From: Incurvaria masculella | Lineage: Eukaryota > Arthropoda > Insecta > Lepidoptera > Incurvariidae | Reading direction: 5' to 3' | Assembly (NCBI GenBank): GCA_946894095.1 | Contig: OX335642.1 | Span: 4,537,021 to 4,601,020, forward strand | Length of the DNA: 64,000 bases | The notes under the pieces: model-generated | Databases searched by the model: none | Told to the model about the DNA's origin: nothing | The model's input: only the letters and a program-made list of their open reading frames with translations | Shown: piece by piece, positions 44,101-55,064 of the stretch | Numbering within the stretch: the stretch's first letter is position 1 | How the letters are laid out: each line of letters opens with the position of its first letter | Translations under genes and position numbers: made by a program

Positions 44101-45128
44101 ATTTATTTAAATACCAGAAGTGATAAAAGTGTTTACTTTGATAAGAATTAATTTGAATATTGTAAGGACAGTCCGCCCGTTCTAATCGTCCAGAGGGGCT
44201 CTATTGCGAGACGTATCGAAACTTCGTTGAGCTCTTTGTTTCCACTGCAGGAGATACACCGTGGATTTACTGCGTAAACCTCCCCTCCCCCCCTTTTTTT
44301 AAATGGCGTGCGTAAGTGACAAAGATACAATACAATACAATGATGTATGTAAAACTGACTATAAATCAAGATAATAAAATCCTACCTTCCTTACCTACCT
44401 TAGTAACACCGTCTGATATTTCATGTCAATGGATATTTCAATTATCGGTATCAATAACATACAATTAAATTAAATAAATAATTTTCCTTGCACCTCCAAA
44501 ATTATAATGCGATAGGACGGACACAAAAGTGAGATTAAAATCTTTAGGCTTAAAAAGGTAAGTAACTAAAGTGTCTAGTTTCTTATATAAATAATTTCAT
44601 GCAAGTAATTCTGTCATTAAACGTTAATTTAATGCGGACGAATTCTAATAATATCGCAGTAAATCCGTAGACTGTAAAATTCTAAAAAACCGCCATTTTG
44701 CTTTGGCGGCGAACGCAAGTCGGCTGCGTATCGCGGAACGACACGCAAGGTCACCCGCCCCCCCTCGCTCGCTGCTCCGCATCGCCCCACCCCGCGCACC
44801 CGCCGCCTAGCTGCGTTCGATTACTCGGAACAACCCACAATAACCTCATCAGTTCGAGAAAAAATCAGTTTTGTGCGCTCAGCCGACCCGTTTTGTTCGA
44901 CGCGACCTTGTTAGACGAGAAAGAAGCTCGAATTTTCCCGTTTAAGGCATGGTGCAAATATTCGTTTTCCTGATTCAAGTCCACGAATCGGGGCCCTCCA
45001 ACCAAACTCACGGAAATTCGATTCGGGTTCGGGTTCGAAAATCGAACGTGTGGAAGCATTCGGAGAGCCCGAATCAGATTGAATATTCGAAAATATGAAC
45101 AGGATAACTAATATGTAGTAGCCACATC
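44101..45128. other. Stretch without supported gene
   Basis: Includes a relic similar to the arm of the palindrome at 50618 (AAACTTCGTTGAGCTCTTTG at 44219) and a GC-rich segment at 44700-44820 with an open plus frame but no splice-bounded exon I trust. Confidence 0.4.
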
Positions 45129-45532
45129 GTAGCCTAGTGGCGCGGGACTGGCCTAGCGTACCAGAGGCCCGGGTTCAATACCAAATTGCACCACTGTATT
45201 TCTCTTTCAGAGTTCGATAAGTGCATTTCGTCACGAATGCGAGCTGCTCCATGGTTCGGAATCCATGTAAAACTGTAGGTCCCCTTCCCCTACTAGGTGG
45301 TAGGGTTTAAGCCCGCCCGGGTTGGTACCATCGCATTGGATGAAAAGCTGGTCGAAGCGGCAATGAAAAATTGTCCGTGTTTTCCATCCAGTTCAATGTA
45401 GCCGTGCTCATAAAGGGAAGGTCCTGGCATGGCACCTAATTCCTTCGGGAATGTGGTGTATTGGGCTAATATCATAACGGTAGTTGTGGTATTAGCCATC
45501 CATGTCAGGTCGCATAAAATAAAATAAAACAT
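45129..45532 (+). mobile_element. SINE with tRNA-like head, full length
   Basis: The head has box A (TAGCCTAGTGG at 45130) and box B (GGTTCAATACC at 45172), spaced as in a tRNA gene. The SINE body shared with the 5S-headed copies follows, then an A-rich tail of (AAAAT) units after GGTCGCAT. No coding capacity. Movement would depend on a partner LINE. Confidence 0.85.
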
Positions 45533-45971
45533 AAATATGATTTTTGTGATTTGTGGTTTATGTTTGTAAAAGTGGTTGATTCGGGACATTTAGAGGAAGC
45601 GGGGGGAGGTTCAAAAGCTTGAAGGCAGTCGCCCAATGACCCAGATTAGGTTCGTTAGGTTTAAAGACTACGGGCCCTCAGTAAATAAGCAATAAAGTAT
45701 AAAAAAAAATATTAGTAATGATAACTACCTAGCTAGATCTCAATAATGGCAATAGATAGAACTGTGAGGTAGATGCTAAAAATTTTCACACCGTGTGTAT
45801 TTCTATTGCCGTTATAACAAATAGCTAATATAAAATAAATATTCATATAAGGAACGTGAAATTTTGGGGGTTTTTTGCTAGATCTTACTTGCTTAGTAGT
45901 GAAATATAACTAAAAGAAACGTGATTTTTTGGCATGTTAGCTAATAAATGGACGCTTTTTACGGTTTCGTA

Positions 45972-48714
45972 GGGTAGGTGCGTCGGTTTACGACCAGTTA
46001 GTTACTTTTCGAACTTTAAACTGAAATAAAAAATGTTTTCATTTATGATACATAGACTTGTAGTATTTATAAAGGGAGTTTGGTCATTTTAGTTGAAAGT
46101 GAAAATTATGAAATCAGTGCAGAATCAGTAGTTATTTTCTTAAAAAATCAAACGAAAAAAAGGGACAAAAAATTAGTTTACGACCACATTACTCAGTTTC
46201 CGACCACCACACATTCTAGTTTACGACCATGGCTTTATTTGAATAATTTTCATGTTCAGGTAATTACATATTGATTTTAATTTCAACATGTAACATTATG
46301 ATTTACTACACTAATTCAGAACCAAGCCCTTGTTACATTTAAAAGGTTTTTCTTGTACATCCTCATTGAAAAGTCCTGAAAAGACGGTACATTTGAGATG
46401 GTACTGACGAACGCAGAAGTAGCAGGCTTTTTTTTCATCTTCTTCACAATCACTCATCAATAGGTCTTCAGATAGGGCACAAATCATTTTCTGTGGTTTT
46501 TCAATCACCATATTTATCTTTGATTTTCTGCTTTCTTTCAGTAACTATATTGGTATCAATTGTCTGTAAAACATGAGGATTTATCTGTTTAGTAGTTAGT
46601 TTGTCTTATTTTGCTCGTTGCTTGTTAAGTAAAAGTATTCGACTTGTCTTTTTTAATTGCATCTTTTTCTCGAGCTTGGCTTTATCTTTATTATCATAGT
46701 AAATTCACCACGCCGCTGATTAAATAACTGCAGGATCTTTAATATTTTTTGATGTTCTGTTAGCTCAGGAAGATAAAGATGTTCAATAAATAGATCTAGT
46801 TGCTGTTTATTATTTTGGATGGATTTGGACTGAACATTATCATTAACATAGTTTTCATCACCTTAGTTCATTCATGCTGTCTTGAATGTCTTTTATTAAG
46901 GTGATGTCAGAAAGAGATGCTAATGCCGTTGCGTTGGCTGAGTCTCGTATTTGTGCATGTTCGGGGACTTGATTTAAATCTTCGGTTGATTGTTGATATG
47001 TAATTTATTGTTGGTGGTTTCTGATGCCGTGCGTTTCTATTGATATTATGATAAGATCATATTTGTCCCTTAGTCTCCGGGATGATATTGGCGCTTTCCT
47101 GATGACTTGAATAGGTGCTTCATCCATTGACACAAACGATCCAATTCCTAAAACAATCATGATTACTTACTACTTAGCTCTGATCTTCACTGATTACTTA
47201 GCTAACTGATTTGCCTCTTCAGATTTACTATCTGTAGATAGTGGATTCTGTTTGATCCTCTAATGATGTCGTGTATGTGATATGATCTCTTGGAATTTTC
47301 AGTATAGTTTTTTTGAGTTTTTTTAACTCTTTAAATTTAGTTTTTATGTAGATATTTTTGAGAGCAGATTCCAGATCTTAATTACTTTTCTAGTTCGATT
47401 CTGGGTTTTTTCTCGGTTTCACTTATGCCTTTATTTTTCTCTCGTATAAAAAGTTTAGCTTTTTCAAAGCCTCCGTTGCATAATATTCTTTAACTTCTTT
47501 GCTCCTATATTTATTGGTACTACATGAAAGACGGGCGAACGTATGATTGTCAACGTCGAAAGTTTTTACTTTTGTAAAATTATTACCTTCTTAATTAAAT
47601 ATAACCAATAAATGTAAATGCGGAAATTAATACCATAAGGCATTCTCATGGAATAAGGCATAAGGTTTAGGAGAGGTGCTTTGAGGTGAGCAAAAAAAAA
47701 AATATGTAAAAATAATTAACCCAAAAATATATATTTATATAAAATAATAAAATATATTTTTGAATGCCAATTTAATATTCAATTTACAGTTTTGACATAT
47801 GTTAGAAACGACTCGAGAAATACCCTTAAAGCATAGGTACATGAAAGTCAGTCCACAAAATTTTATTTTCGAACCCTATTGACCTGCATAGTAGACATGT
47901 CTACCTATGGCTAAATTAAAACTTGGAAATAATATTAAACCTGATGAAATTAATGCGTTTTTGGCTGGTCGCATACCAGATAGTGGAAAAGGTAGTTTTA
48001 ATTTTACGACCATCAAATTATCCATACAAAATGAGGAGGTCGGAAACTGAACCATAAAAATGCATCTTCTTCTAGTATCCGACCACTATTGATTTTGCTG
48101 GATATATTTCGTTAATATTACAATATTTAGTGGTCGTAAACTAAAAGGATTGATTTAAAATGAAGAAGGAGGAAGCTAGACAAAATAAAATGGATCATAA
48201 GAAGTTATTTTGTAAGACAAAGACAAACCAGTTTCTCTTCGTTTAGGTTAGTAATCCGACCACCCGGTCGAAAACTAAATTTGTGGTTGAATTCCTATTC
48301 CACTTTCCGACCACTCCGTTTTAACAAATAATTGATAATATAAATGAATAATATCCATACTGAAGGCTTCTTTGATCTATAAACTTGATAAAATAACCCA
48401 GTTACATTGCAAAAGTGAGTAAAATTCGCTTAAAACTCACCTCGCGTCGATCCCCTTGTACTATTTTTCCTGCAAATACTCTCACGTATTCGCTTTTGCA
48501 ATGTAGCCGAAAAATTGAGAAATTTGTGGTTTCCACTGTATAGTGTAGTCAGTTTCGATTTTGGTTTTTACTCAAAGAATAGTTATTGAAAATATGTTTC
48601 AAATATTAAGTAATGACATATTACCCCCCAAATCCCTATTAACTTGTTTTATAAGCACCAAGTCCATGAAATGGTCGTAAACTGAACCTGGTCGGGAAAC
48701 CGGCGCAATTACCC
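45972..48714. mobile_element. DNA transposon X2 (TA target, GGGTAG ends)
   Basis: Inverted ends GGGTAGGTGCGTCGGTTTAC with GACCAG at the left and, complemented, GGGTAATTGCGCCGGTTTCC with CGACCAGG at the right. It is inserted in an R1 copy: R1 elsewhere reads TTCCG-TA-CCCAAAGGGTG, and here TTTCG-TA and TA-CCTAAAGGGTG flank the element, giving a TA target duplication. The ends contain many CGACCA/TGGTCG motifs. The interior encodes a decayed minus-strand protein. TA target plus a C-terminal PHD-like finger favours a pogo-like Tc1/mariner relative, but this is inference. Confidence 0.75.
46311..47165 (-). pseudogene. Decayed X2 protein with PHD-like C terminus
   Basis: Minus-strand coding character is seen from ATG near 47151 (MIVLGIGSFVSMDEAPIQV). 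It continues with SSRRLRDKYDLIIISIE to TAA, then ITYQQSTEDLNQVPEHAQ in the same frame. Frameshifts and stops follow near 46862, 46613 and 46520. The last piece has CALSEDLLMSDCEEDEKK, then CYFCVRQYHLKC and EKPFKC. That spacing resembles a PHD finger with two cysteines lost, as often found at the C end of insect pogo/Tigger-type transposases. I cannot identify the catalytic residues. Confidence 0.5.
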
Positions 48715-48716
48715 TA

Positions 48717-48905
48717 CCTAAAGGGTGCCAACGGAAATTTTCACAAAGTGTGTATTTATTTTGCCGCTATAACAACAAATAGGTAAAATTTAAAAATAAC
48801 AAAAATGAATGGGGGCTCCCATACAAAAAAGTTATTGTTTTGTGTTAAATCTTGTACGATAGTACGGAACCCTTCGTGTGCGAGTTCGACTCACAATTGG
48901 CCGGT
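48717..48905 (-). repeat. R1 repeat hosting X2
   Basis: Continues AAAGGGTGCCAACGG to the GTGCGAGTTCGACTCAC head. The missing R1 beginning lies on the far side of X2 at about 45956-45971 (TTTTACGGTTTCGTA). Confidence 0.75.
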
Positions 48906-49411
48906 ATTAACCACCGTGGCGTTGCGTTTTGAGCTACCGAGCTTCATTGACAATGCGCGGAGAAAATAAACCAACAGAATCGCACCGACACGAATGCCGA
49001 AGTCCGCTTTTAATCGCACGACGCCGCGACGTGTGAATCACCAGCCGTCGAACCGTCAACACCAAAACCAGTATGAATATAGAGCCATAGTTAAAATAGG
49101 CGTGTATGCGCTCAAACGACTGCTGCTTTGTGTTTATTATATCGACGCCAAATGATTAACAGTTTATCAGATTGAAGTCAAGGGGGCTCTGAAGTTTTAA
49201 AATTTGGAGAAATTCTCTCGACTATTGGCACAATTTTGCACCCCTATTGCGGATAAAATCTAGCGAAATCGTCTTCCGGGCCATAACGTTTCCCTCACCT
49301 AAAAGTTGTCAGATTTTAATCAAAATGTTTTCCATATGTTTTTATTTTTAAGTAAACATCTGTATTTTCCAGTAAAAAGAAATTAAATTACAAGAAAAAA
49401 AACACCACTTT

Positions 49412-49690
49412 TTTGGGTCCGTACACAAAAGGGTGCCAACGGAAACCTATCACAGCCTCCGCTGTCCGTCCGTCCGTCCGTCTGGCACGGGCTGTATCTC
49501 ATGAGCCGTAAGGTAGCTGAAATTTTTAGAGTGTGTTTTTATTTTACCGCTGTAACAACAAATCGGTAAAATAAAAAAATAATAAAAAATAAATTTTAAA
49601 TTTAAAAAAACCAGATTTGTTGTGTTAAATCTTGTACGATGGTACGGAACCTATCGTGTGCGAGTCTGACTCGCACTTGGCGGGTTTTAT
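49412..49690 (-). repeat. R1 repeat, near full length
   Basis: TTTGGGTCCGTACACAAAAGGG to GACTCGCACTTGGCGGGTTTT, slightly diverged. Confidence 0.75.
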
Positions 49691-49721
49691 TAAATGTGTA
49701 TTATTGTATATAGTAATTATT

Positions 49722-49955
49722 GCTTTTTCTCAAAAAGTATGACGTTTACGTCTCCGCTGGCTTCAGAGATCTAGCTTTTTCTCAAAAAGTATAACGTTTA
49801 CGTCACTGCTGGCCTCAGAATTCTAGCTTTTTCTAAAAAAGAATGACGTTTACGTCACTGCTGGCTTCAGAAATCTAGATTTTCTCAAAAAGTATAACGT
49901 TTACGTCACTGCAGGCTTCAGAAATCCAGCATTTTCTAAAAAAAAGTCTCTTTGA
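49722..49955 (+). repeat. 52-bp minisatellite with TGACGTTTACGTCA core
   Basis: Units begin at 49722, 49774, 49826 and 49878, with a partial fifth at 49929. Each has GCTTTTTCTCAAAAAGTAT, then (T/A)ACGTTTACGTC and CTGGC(T/C)TCAGA. The core is an imperfect palindrome of two CRE half-sites. Confidence 0.85.
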
Positions 49956-50298
49956 GCAAAAATAATTAGTTGGTGCACAAATGCGACCACGACTAGGGAC
50001 TCTGCTTTCTCTGAGGCCTCGCCGATTCGTCCGTAGGTCGTCGACCTGCGATTGACAAACACGCGCATTGCATGTCCGATCCGAGTTACTTACACTGCAT
50101 TTTGTCAGCGAAACAAATCATTTAATTCGGCGTAATTGAATATTGCTTGAAAGCGAGTCGTGAGTGACAATTTCCCGCGGACAGAGCGGGCGCGGATCCA
50201 CGATTTATATCAGGGGCGGGGAGGCGCAAAAGTCGGGTGAGCAAAAGAGGTCAAGGAGCGATTTTCCATGAATGGACATGAAACATTTGCAATTAGCA

Positions 50299-50587
50299 AA
50301 AAACCGACCAAGTGCGAGTCGGTTCGCACACGAAGGGTTCCGTACCATCGTTCAAGATTTGACAACATAAAATCACATTGTTTATATGGGGGCCCCCTTC
50401 ATTTTTATTATTTTTTAATGTTACCTATTTGTTGTTTTAATAACATAATAAATATAAATTCTGTGAAAATGTCGTATCTTTTACGGTTCATGAGATACAG
50501 CCCTGTGACAGACGGACGGACGGACGGACAGCGGTGGCTTAGTAATAGGGTTCCGTTTGCACCCTTTGGGTACGGAACCCTAAAAAG
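50299..50587 (+). repeat. R1 repeat, near full length
   Basis: Head AAACCGACCAAGTGCGAGTC to tail GGTACGGAACCCTAAAAA. Confidence 0.8.
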
Positions 50588-50617
50588 GTGATCCACCTAT
50601 TTCCAATGCTTATGAGG

Positions 50618-50920
50618 CCTTATAACGAGCTCAAGTCACTTGTTGAAATTTCGCTGAGCTCTTCGTTTTCGCAGGTTTACACCATTGAATAGAGCAGACA
50701 TATGAGGGATACACTAAATCGCTCGTCCATGGATTTTTATATTTGTGTAGAAATATTAAATAATATAAATGTGTTGAAAATATGTATATGCACAGATATA
50801 ATAATCCATGGGCGAGCGATTTAGTGTATCCCTCAAATGCTTGTTCTATTCAATAGTGTAAACCTGCGGAAAACGAAGAGCTCAGCGAGATTTCGATGTC
50901 ATTTAAAACTCGTAATAAGG
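50618..50920. mobile_element. Long foldback element
   Basis: Arms of about 125 bp (CCTTATAACGAGCTCAAG, TTTCGCTGAGCTCTTCG, GAGGGATACACTAAATCGC, CCATGGAT) with an AT-rich loop of about 55 bp. Confidence 0.8.
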
Positions 50921-51771
50921 CAAGGACAGTGGACTACCAAGTGGCAACTTGACTCGCTACGTGACTGAACAAACTGCGCAAGGAAATACACTTTTTTTTA
51001 TGAATTCTTCATTCTCCTCGAACACACTCCCACCGGCTATCTTAGATATCCTGAGCGTCCACCATCCCGCTATGAAGAAACACTTACCTACTAGTATTAG
51101 ATCCGCGTTTTCTTATTTCGATTTCATATCAATAGCGTTGGAAACACTTGGCCCCATCTGTATAGAGGGTAGAAAGGTCTTGGACAAATAATAGGCGCTG
51201 AAATGCTGCTACCATTATGGGCACGTTTCCATCATCTTCCGAATTCGAAGAATAAATTTAGTTTACTTTGGTTCATGTTTTTAAATTGTCTTGTCTTTTA
51301 CATTATAAAAATAAAGGCTTCCTTCACATCTATATTAATAGGTATAATAAAGCTGAATAGTTTTTTTATTAATGTTTGAACCATGGAAATTAACAAATAA
51401 CAGGAGAACGGATGGAACTAAAAAAAGTGTCGACACGTCAATTGTGCCGCCGGAGGAATTTGGCCTTTATTTTGGCATATATTCTATGGTTCCGGCACTC
51501 GCTGCATATATCCTCAGGAATGAAGAATAACGTAACGACCATCAGGTTTATTAAAAAAAAAATCTTATCTTTATGAATAAATTTACGTACTAATTTGGGT
51601 GACTTCAAATTGGATTTTGCTCTGTTTTTATCACTGCGCTACAAATGTGTACGCTTAGATAAAAAAATCTTTTTAATCTAAGTGTGGACAGCGGTATAAT
51701 GTTGTAAGTCGCGTGGCGTCATTTTTTGCGCGCCCGTTGCATGGTAGTTATTTCTCCATACATTCTTCACC
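50921..51771. other. Stretch without supported gene
   Basis: The plus-strand 80-codon frame at 50949-51191 has unremarkable composition, and no splice sites or repeats link it to anything here. Confidence 0.4.
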
Positions 51772-52052
51772 TCCACGGTTGGAACGCGCTAATCTTTGGA
51801 ACTACCAGTGGGATTTGAATATTTTTTTTGCGTTCGATTGCCAAAAAGAGAAAGGTTATAGGATATTTAACATCACGCCACGACCCTAAGGAGACGAGCA
51901 AAAAGAAAAAGGTGAGAAATAACGAAATAGCACTGGCGCATGGCGGCCGCGGCGGTGGATCGGGGCCGAGGGTGCATTTTTCTGGACTCCGCACGGGTGA
52001 TTGTCTACAAGTAAATTTACCCGAGCGGAGCCAGGAACCTGTAAGCGTAATA
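51772..52052 (-). mobile_element. RTE-like retroposon fragment
   Basis: In the minus orientation: CCTGGCTCCGCTCGGGTAAA, then GGGTCGTGGCGTGATGTTAA and AAAGATTAGCGCGTTCC. Same blocks as 40498-40800. Confidence 0.65.
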
Positions 52053-53752
52053 ATTTTAAAATTTAAATAGGAATATCCGTCCCTATTTTTCGCCGGAAGG
52101 GCGGCGTGATAATACCTGATTGAAATCAGTTCCATAAGGGCGGAAGTGAACCCATATTTTATCATCTTAAAAAATAACTACTACTTATTTTGGAATAAAA
52201 AAAGATGAAAGATGCATTGATGGTATATATACGAATATATTTGAAACATATTGAACGGTAAATAAGCCCACTCTGAATAACAGTTTTATCTTTAAATTAT
52301 AGCTACTCCATCAATTTAAATATTTACTTTTTCGATTATCGAAATTAGTTGCGCTTATATTTAAATATAATTAAATGTTGTTTTACTTAGGTCCTTATCA
52401 AACTGAAAGCAATCGGCTCTTATCATGCCCTGGACAAAGAATATGGAGAAGAGCGATCTAGATATAATAACCGTAAATATAATACTAACCAGAGATTGTG
52501 CACTCCACCCTAAAACGTATGGTTGAGGCACAGAATAAGTAATAAGTCGAGGTAACGGTAGTATATAGGTACTAGACAGTTGACATTAAACGTTCCGTGG
52601 ACGATACTAAAAATTGTGCATGCATCATTGCAATTACCCAATGATTCAATGCAATTACCCAATGATAAAAGAGAACGCACACGATGATACCTATAGCACG
52701 GATTTGACGCAGCAAACAAGGCGTCCGCGCGACGAGATACAAAAATCGGCTCGCGTGAGCAATATTGTCGCAGCTAGTGAGACGCGCAGAAAGCTACCAA
52801 GCCGCAGTGGCGTGCGGCCGGCGCGGGATTCGTGCGTTATTTCAACCATTCAAGGTTGTATCAAATAAGTGTAGACCCTGAAGAGAATGGAAGATTTCTT
52901 TATCTATGGTCTAGACGCCCGCTTTCATGTCGTTACTCTTTAGTCTCACTAATTATTGTGATGTCTCTACAACAAACACAAAAACAACAATCGTTGTTAT
53001 TAATATTATTTCTGGACCTGCCCCCCAATGCAGCTCCAGGGGCGCGGTTTGCGTCGACCGATCCACATAGAGAACAATCAGATTAGCTGTTTCTCTTATT
53101 TATTTATGATATTCACTCTTTAGTCTCACACACTTACGTTACTTTTAGTAAAATATAAACGACCCAATAAACATTTTAGTTTTTGTACATTATTTGGGTG
53201 GTTTATATTTTTGTGTATTTATATTTTTAACTGAATCTTTATTTATTTTTTACAGAACCTGCGAGAAATAGCAACGGTGTCATAAGCATTCAGAAATGTG
53301 CGTCGCCGTTTCGGTGCGTGGACAACGAATGTCTTGCCGGTTTGACAGGATAATGATACGATTAACAAGATCCGATTGGAACTAAGTTATGTAGGCGCTG
53401 TCAGTTTTTTTATTACTTTTGTATGTTAAGCGCGGCAAATGGCCTACGCCAGGACCTCTTAAGGTACCCGACGACACCCACGGGAACGTAATGCCATAAC
53501 TAGCCTATATGCACCCGGCGCGAGCTTCAATAATTTCGCCCTTGAAAACTAAGTAACCCAAAACTTGGTCCAGAAGCCTGAGTCACACAATTTAGTACAG
53601 TTGTGTGCGATTACGGGGCTATCTCGTAACGCGTTAGCGAAAGTGGAGTTAGCATGTTTGTGTGTTGCTACTGTAATATAACTCGCTGCGAGATTACCGT
53701 GGTCGCGCTGCCGCACGAAGCGAGCAGCCCCCGTCGACCTATCGCCACGTAC
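52053..53752. other. Proximal part of MADF intron 1 and unexplained sequence
   Basis: Holds a short CAATTACCCAATGAT duplication at 52630-52662. A plus-strand acceptor-like TTTTTTACAG|AACC at 53257 starts no convincing exon. Confidence 0.35.
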
Positions 53753-53954
53753 CGCTCGCGTGCCGCTCCGGAGCGCCCAGGCCGGCCCAGTGCGGCAGCA
53801 CGGCCGCGCACACCTCCTCCCAGCACTGCGCCTTCAGCGCCCGCTCCCCGTACGCCTGGTGATTCGCGTCGTAGAGCACCGGCCGCTTCGCCACCTCGGC
53901 TATAATCAACGCGCTCTTAATCCCGTCGCCGTCTTTGGAGCGCGCCATTCTCAT
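53753..53954 (-). CDS. MADF-BESS protein, exon 1 (start and first half of MADF)
   Basis: Starts at ATG 53954-53952 or at the better-context ATG six bases on (GAGAATGG, 53948-53946). It encodes ARSKDGDGIKSALIIAEV, KRPVLYDANHQAYG and ALKAQCWEEVCAAVLPHW, the first two helices of a MADF domain, including the W-x2-V motif. It ends at donor AGCG|GTACGT (53752) after 67 codons plus one base. The remainder of the domain is absent downstream of the donor, where the frame soon stops (WR-stop). The missing half is found at 6302-6467 with the complementary phase. GC content is high, like the other exons. Confidence 0.82.
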
Positions 53955-54260
53955 TGGAAATTATTACGTAAACACGCGATCGCTTATCGGCTTCGTGCCG
54001 CACTTCACTGGTTCACTCCGACGCGGCGAAAAGATTCGTCGGGGCGTCGACGGCGCGGTTGCGTGAAATTTGGGCGTGTTATTACGAATCGGTTGACGCG
54101 TTGCGGTGGGCCAGCGCGTCTGCGTGTGCGTTCGCGTCGGACGACGTGCCGCGCGAAACTGGCTGCGTGCGTTTTGCCGCCTCCGCCTTCGCCTCCCCCC
54201 CTCCGCGCCGCGCCAACACGGGCGACCGACCGACACGGCACGTAGCAATATCACAATATG
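53955..54260 (-). promoter_or_regulatory. Putative 5' region of the MADF-BESS gene
   Basis: A CpG-rich block of about 300 bp directly upstream of the start codon, grading into AT-rich sequence past 54260. No TATA box is evident. The ORFs on both strands here are probably by-products of GC content. Confidence 0.35.
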
Positions 54261-55064
54261 ACCAATAAGTACGTAGGTACTTACCAAGTGTACATTGCGG
54301 TAGCTTAGTAATTAATTGTAATTTTGAACACCTTTACAACCAATGATTTTTACGTTTCAAAAGTATTTTGTTCATTCCTTTGTAAGCTCTGTAGGTATAT
54401 TTTTTTTATGTAAGTATGGCTGATATAAGTAGTATAATGCGGTAGCGCAGTAATTAAATTTTATTTTAAATATCTTAACAACGTTATAACCTAATTACCT
54501 GCCTACTTATTTTATTTATTCCAACAATTCCCAATAAAACGGGCGATAACTGTTTACTTATATGTTTTACTAGTTTGGTGGTATGTTTTTATTTTTTTAT
54601 TTTACCTTTTCGATTGGAAAATATAGGCTAATGAACTTTGGATTTTTTTCTATGACATTAAAAAAAATACGGGAAAACAAGGATATTTACATAAAAATTA
54701 AAAAAAAATTAAACAGCTACTTAGGTACATTTGTACCGAATTGTACAAAACATGTTAGGTATGTACGATTCTATCCCTAGCCTAGATGATTTAGAGAATC
54801 TGTCAATTAGAAAGTAGTTATGTATCTTCTTAGGGCATAGCATCGACTTACCAAAACCGACAAAGTTTTAGGTTAGGTAGGTACCTATATCAATGGGGCA
54901 AAGTTACTGCAAGTTTCTGGATTCTAATAAATGAAATGAATGTTGTACTTGTGATCAATTTTCAAAGTACTCCTATATGCCCTCATAACACATGCATTTT
55001 TGCATTCTTTAAAAACATCGCAAAAAGCAGTTGGACCAGTCTTCCTTAGGGACCTCTTCGGTGT
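54261..55064. other. AT-rich intergenic stretch
   Basis: A GCGGTAGC(T/G)(T/C)AGTAATTAA motif occurs twice (54297 and 54440). Nothing else is supported. Confidence 0.4.

Larger units (their letters stand above)
4689..53954 (-). other. MADF-BESS gene model (span of exons 1-3)
   Basis: Three minus-strand exons make one MADF-BESS protein: 53753-53954, 6302-6467 and 4689-5352. Phases match at both junctions (1+2 bases, then 2+1 bases). The joined frame is about 344 codons to the end of exon 3. Domain order is MADF (about residues 16-120), an acidic/polar linker, BESS (about 264-299), then a basic FGRKRK. MADF-BESS proteins such as insect Adf-1 and Dip3 bind DNA through MADF, while BESS mediates protein-protein contacts. 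Intron 1 would be about 47 kb and is filled with transposons. The alternative is that exons 1 and 2 belong to two different MADF genes, but then each would lack exactly the half the other supplies. Confidence 0.7.

Noticed and set aside
44698..44973. GC-rich plus-strand frame as an exon
   Set aside because: No acceptor/donor pair with consistent phase and composition dominated by CCGCC runs.
53760..54245. Long plus-strand frame in the GC-rich block at 53.8-54.2 kb
   Set aside because: It is antisense to MADF exon 1 and the CpG-rich upstream region. No domain or splice logic on the plus strand.
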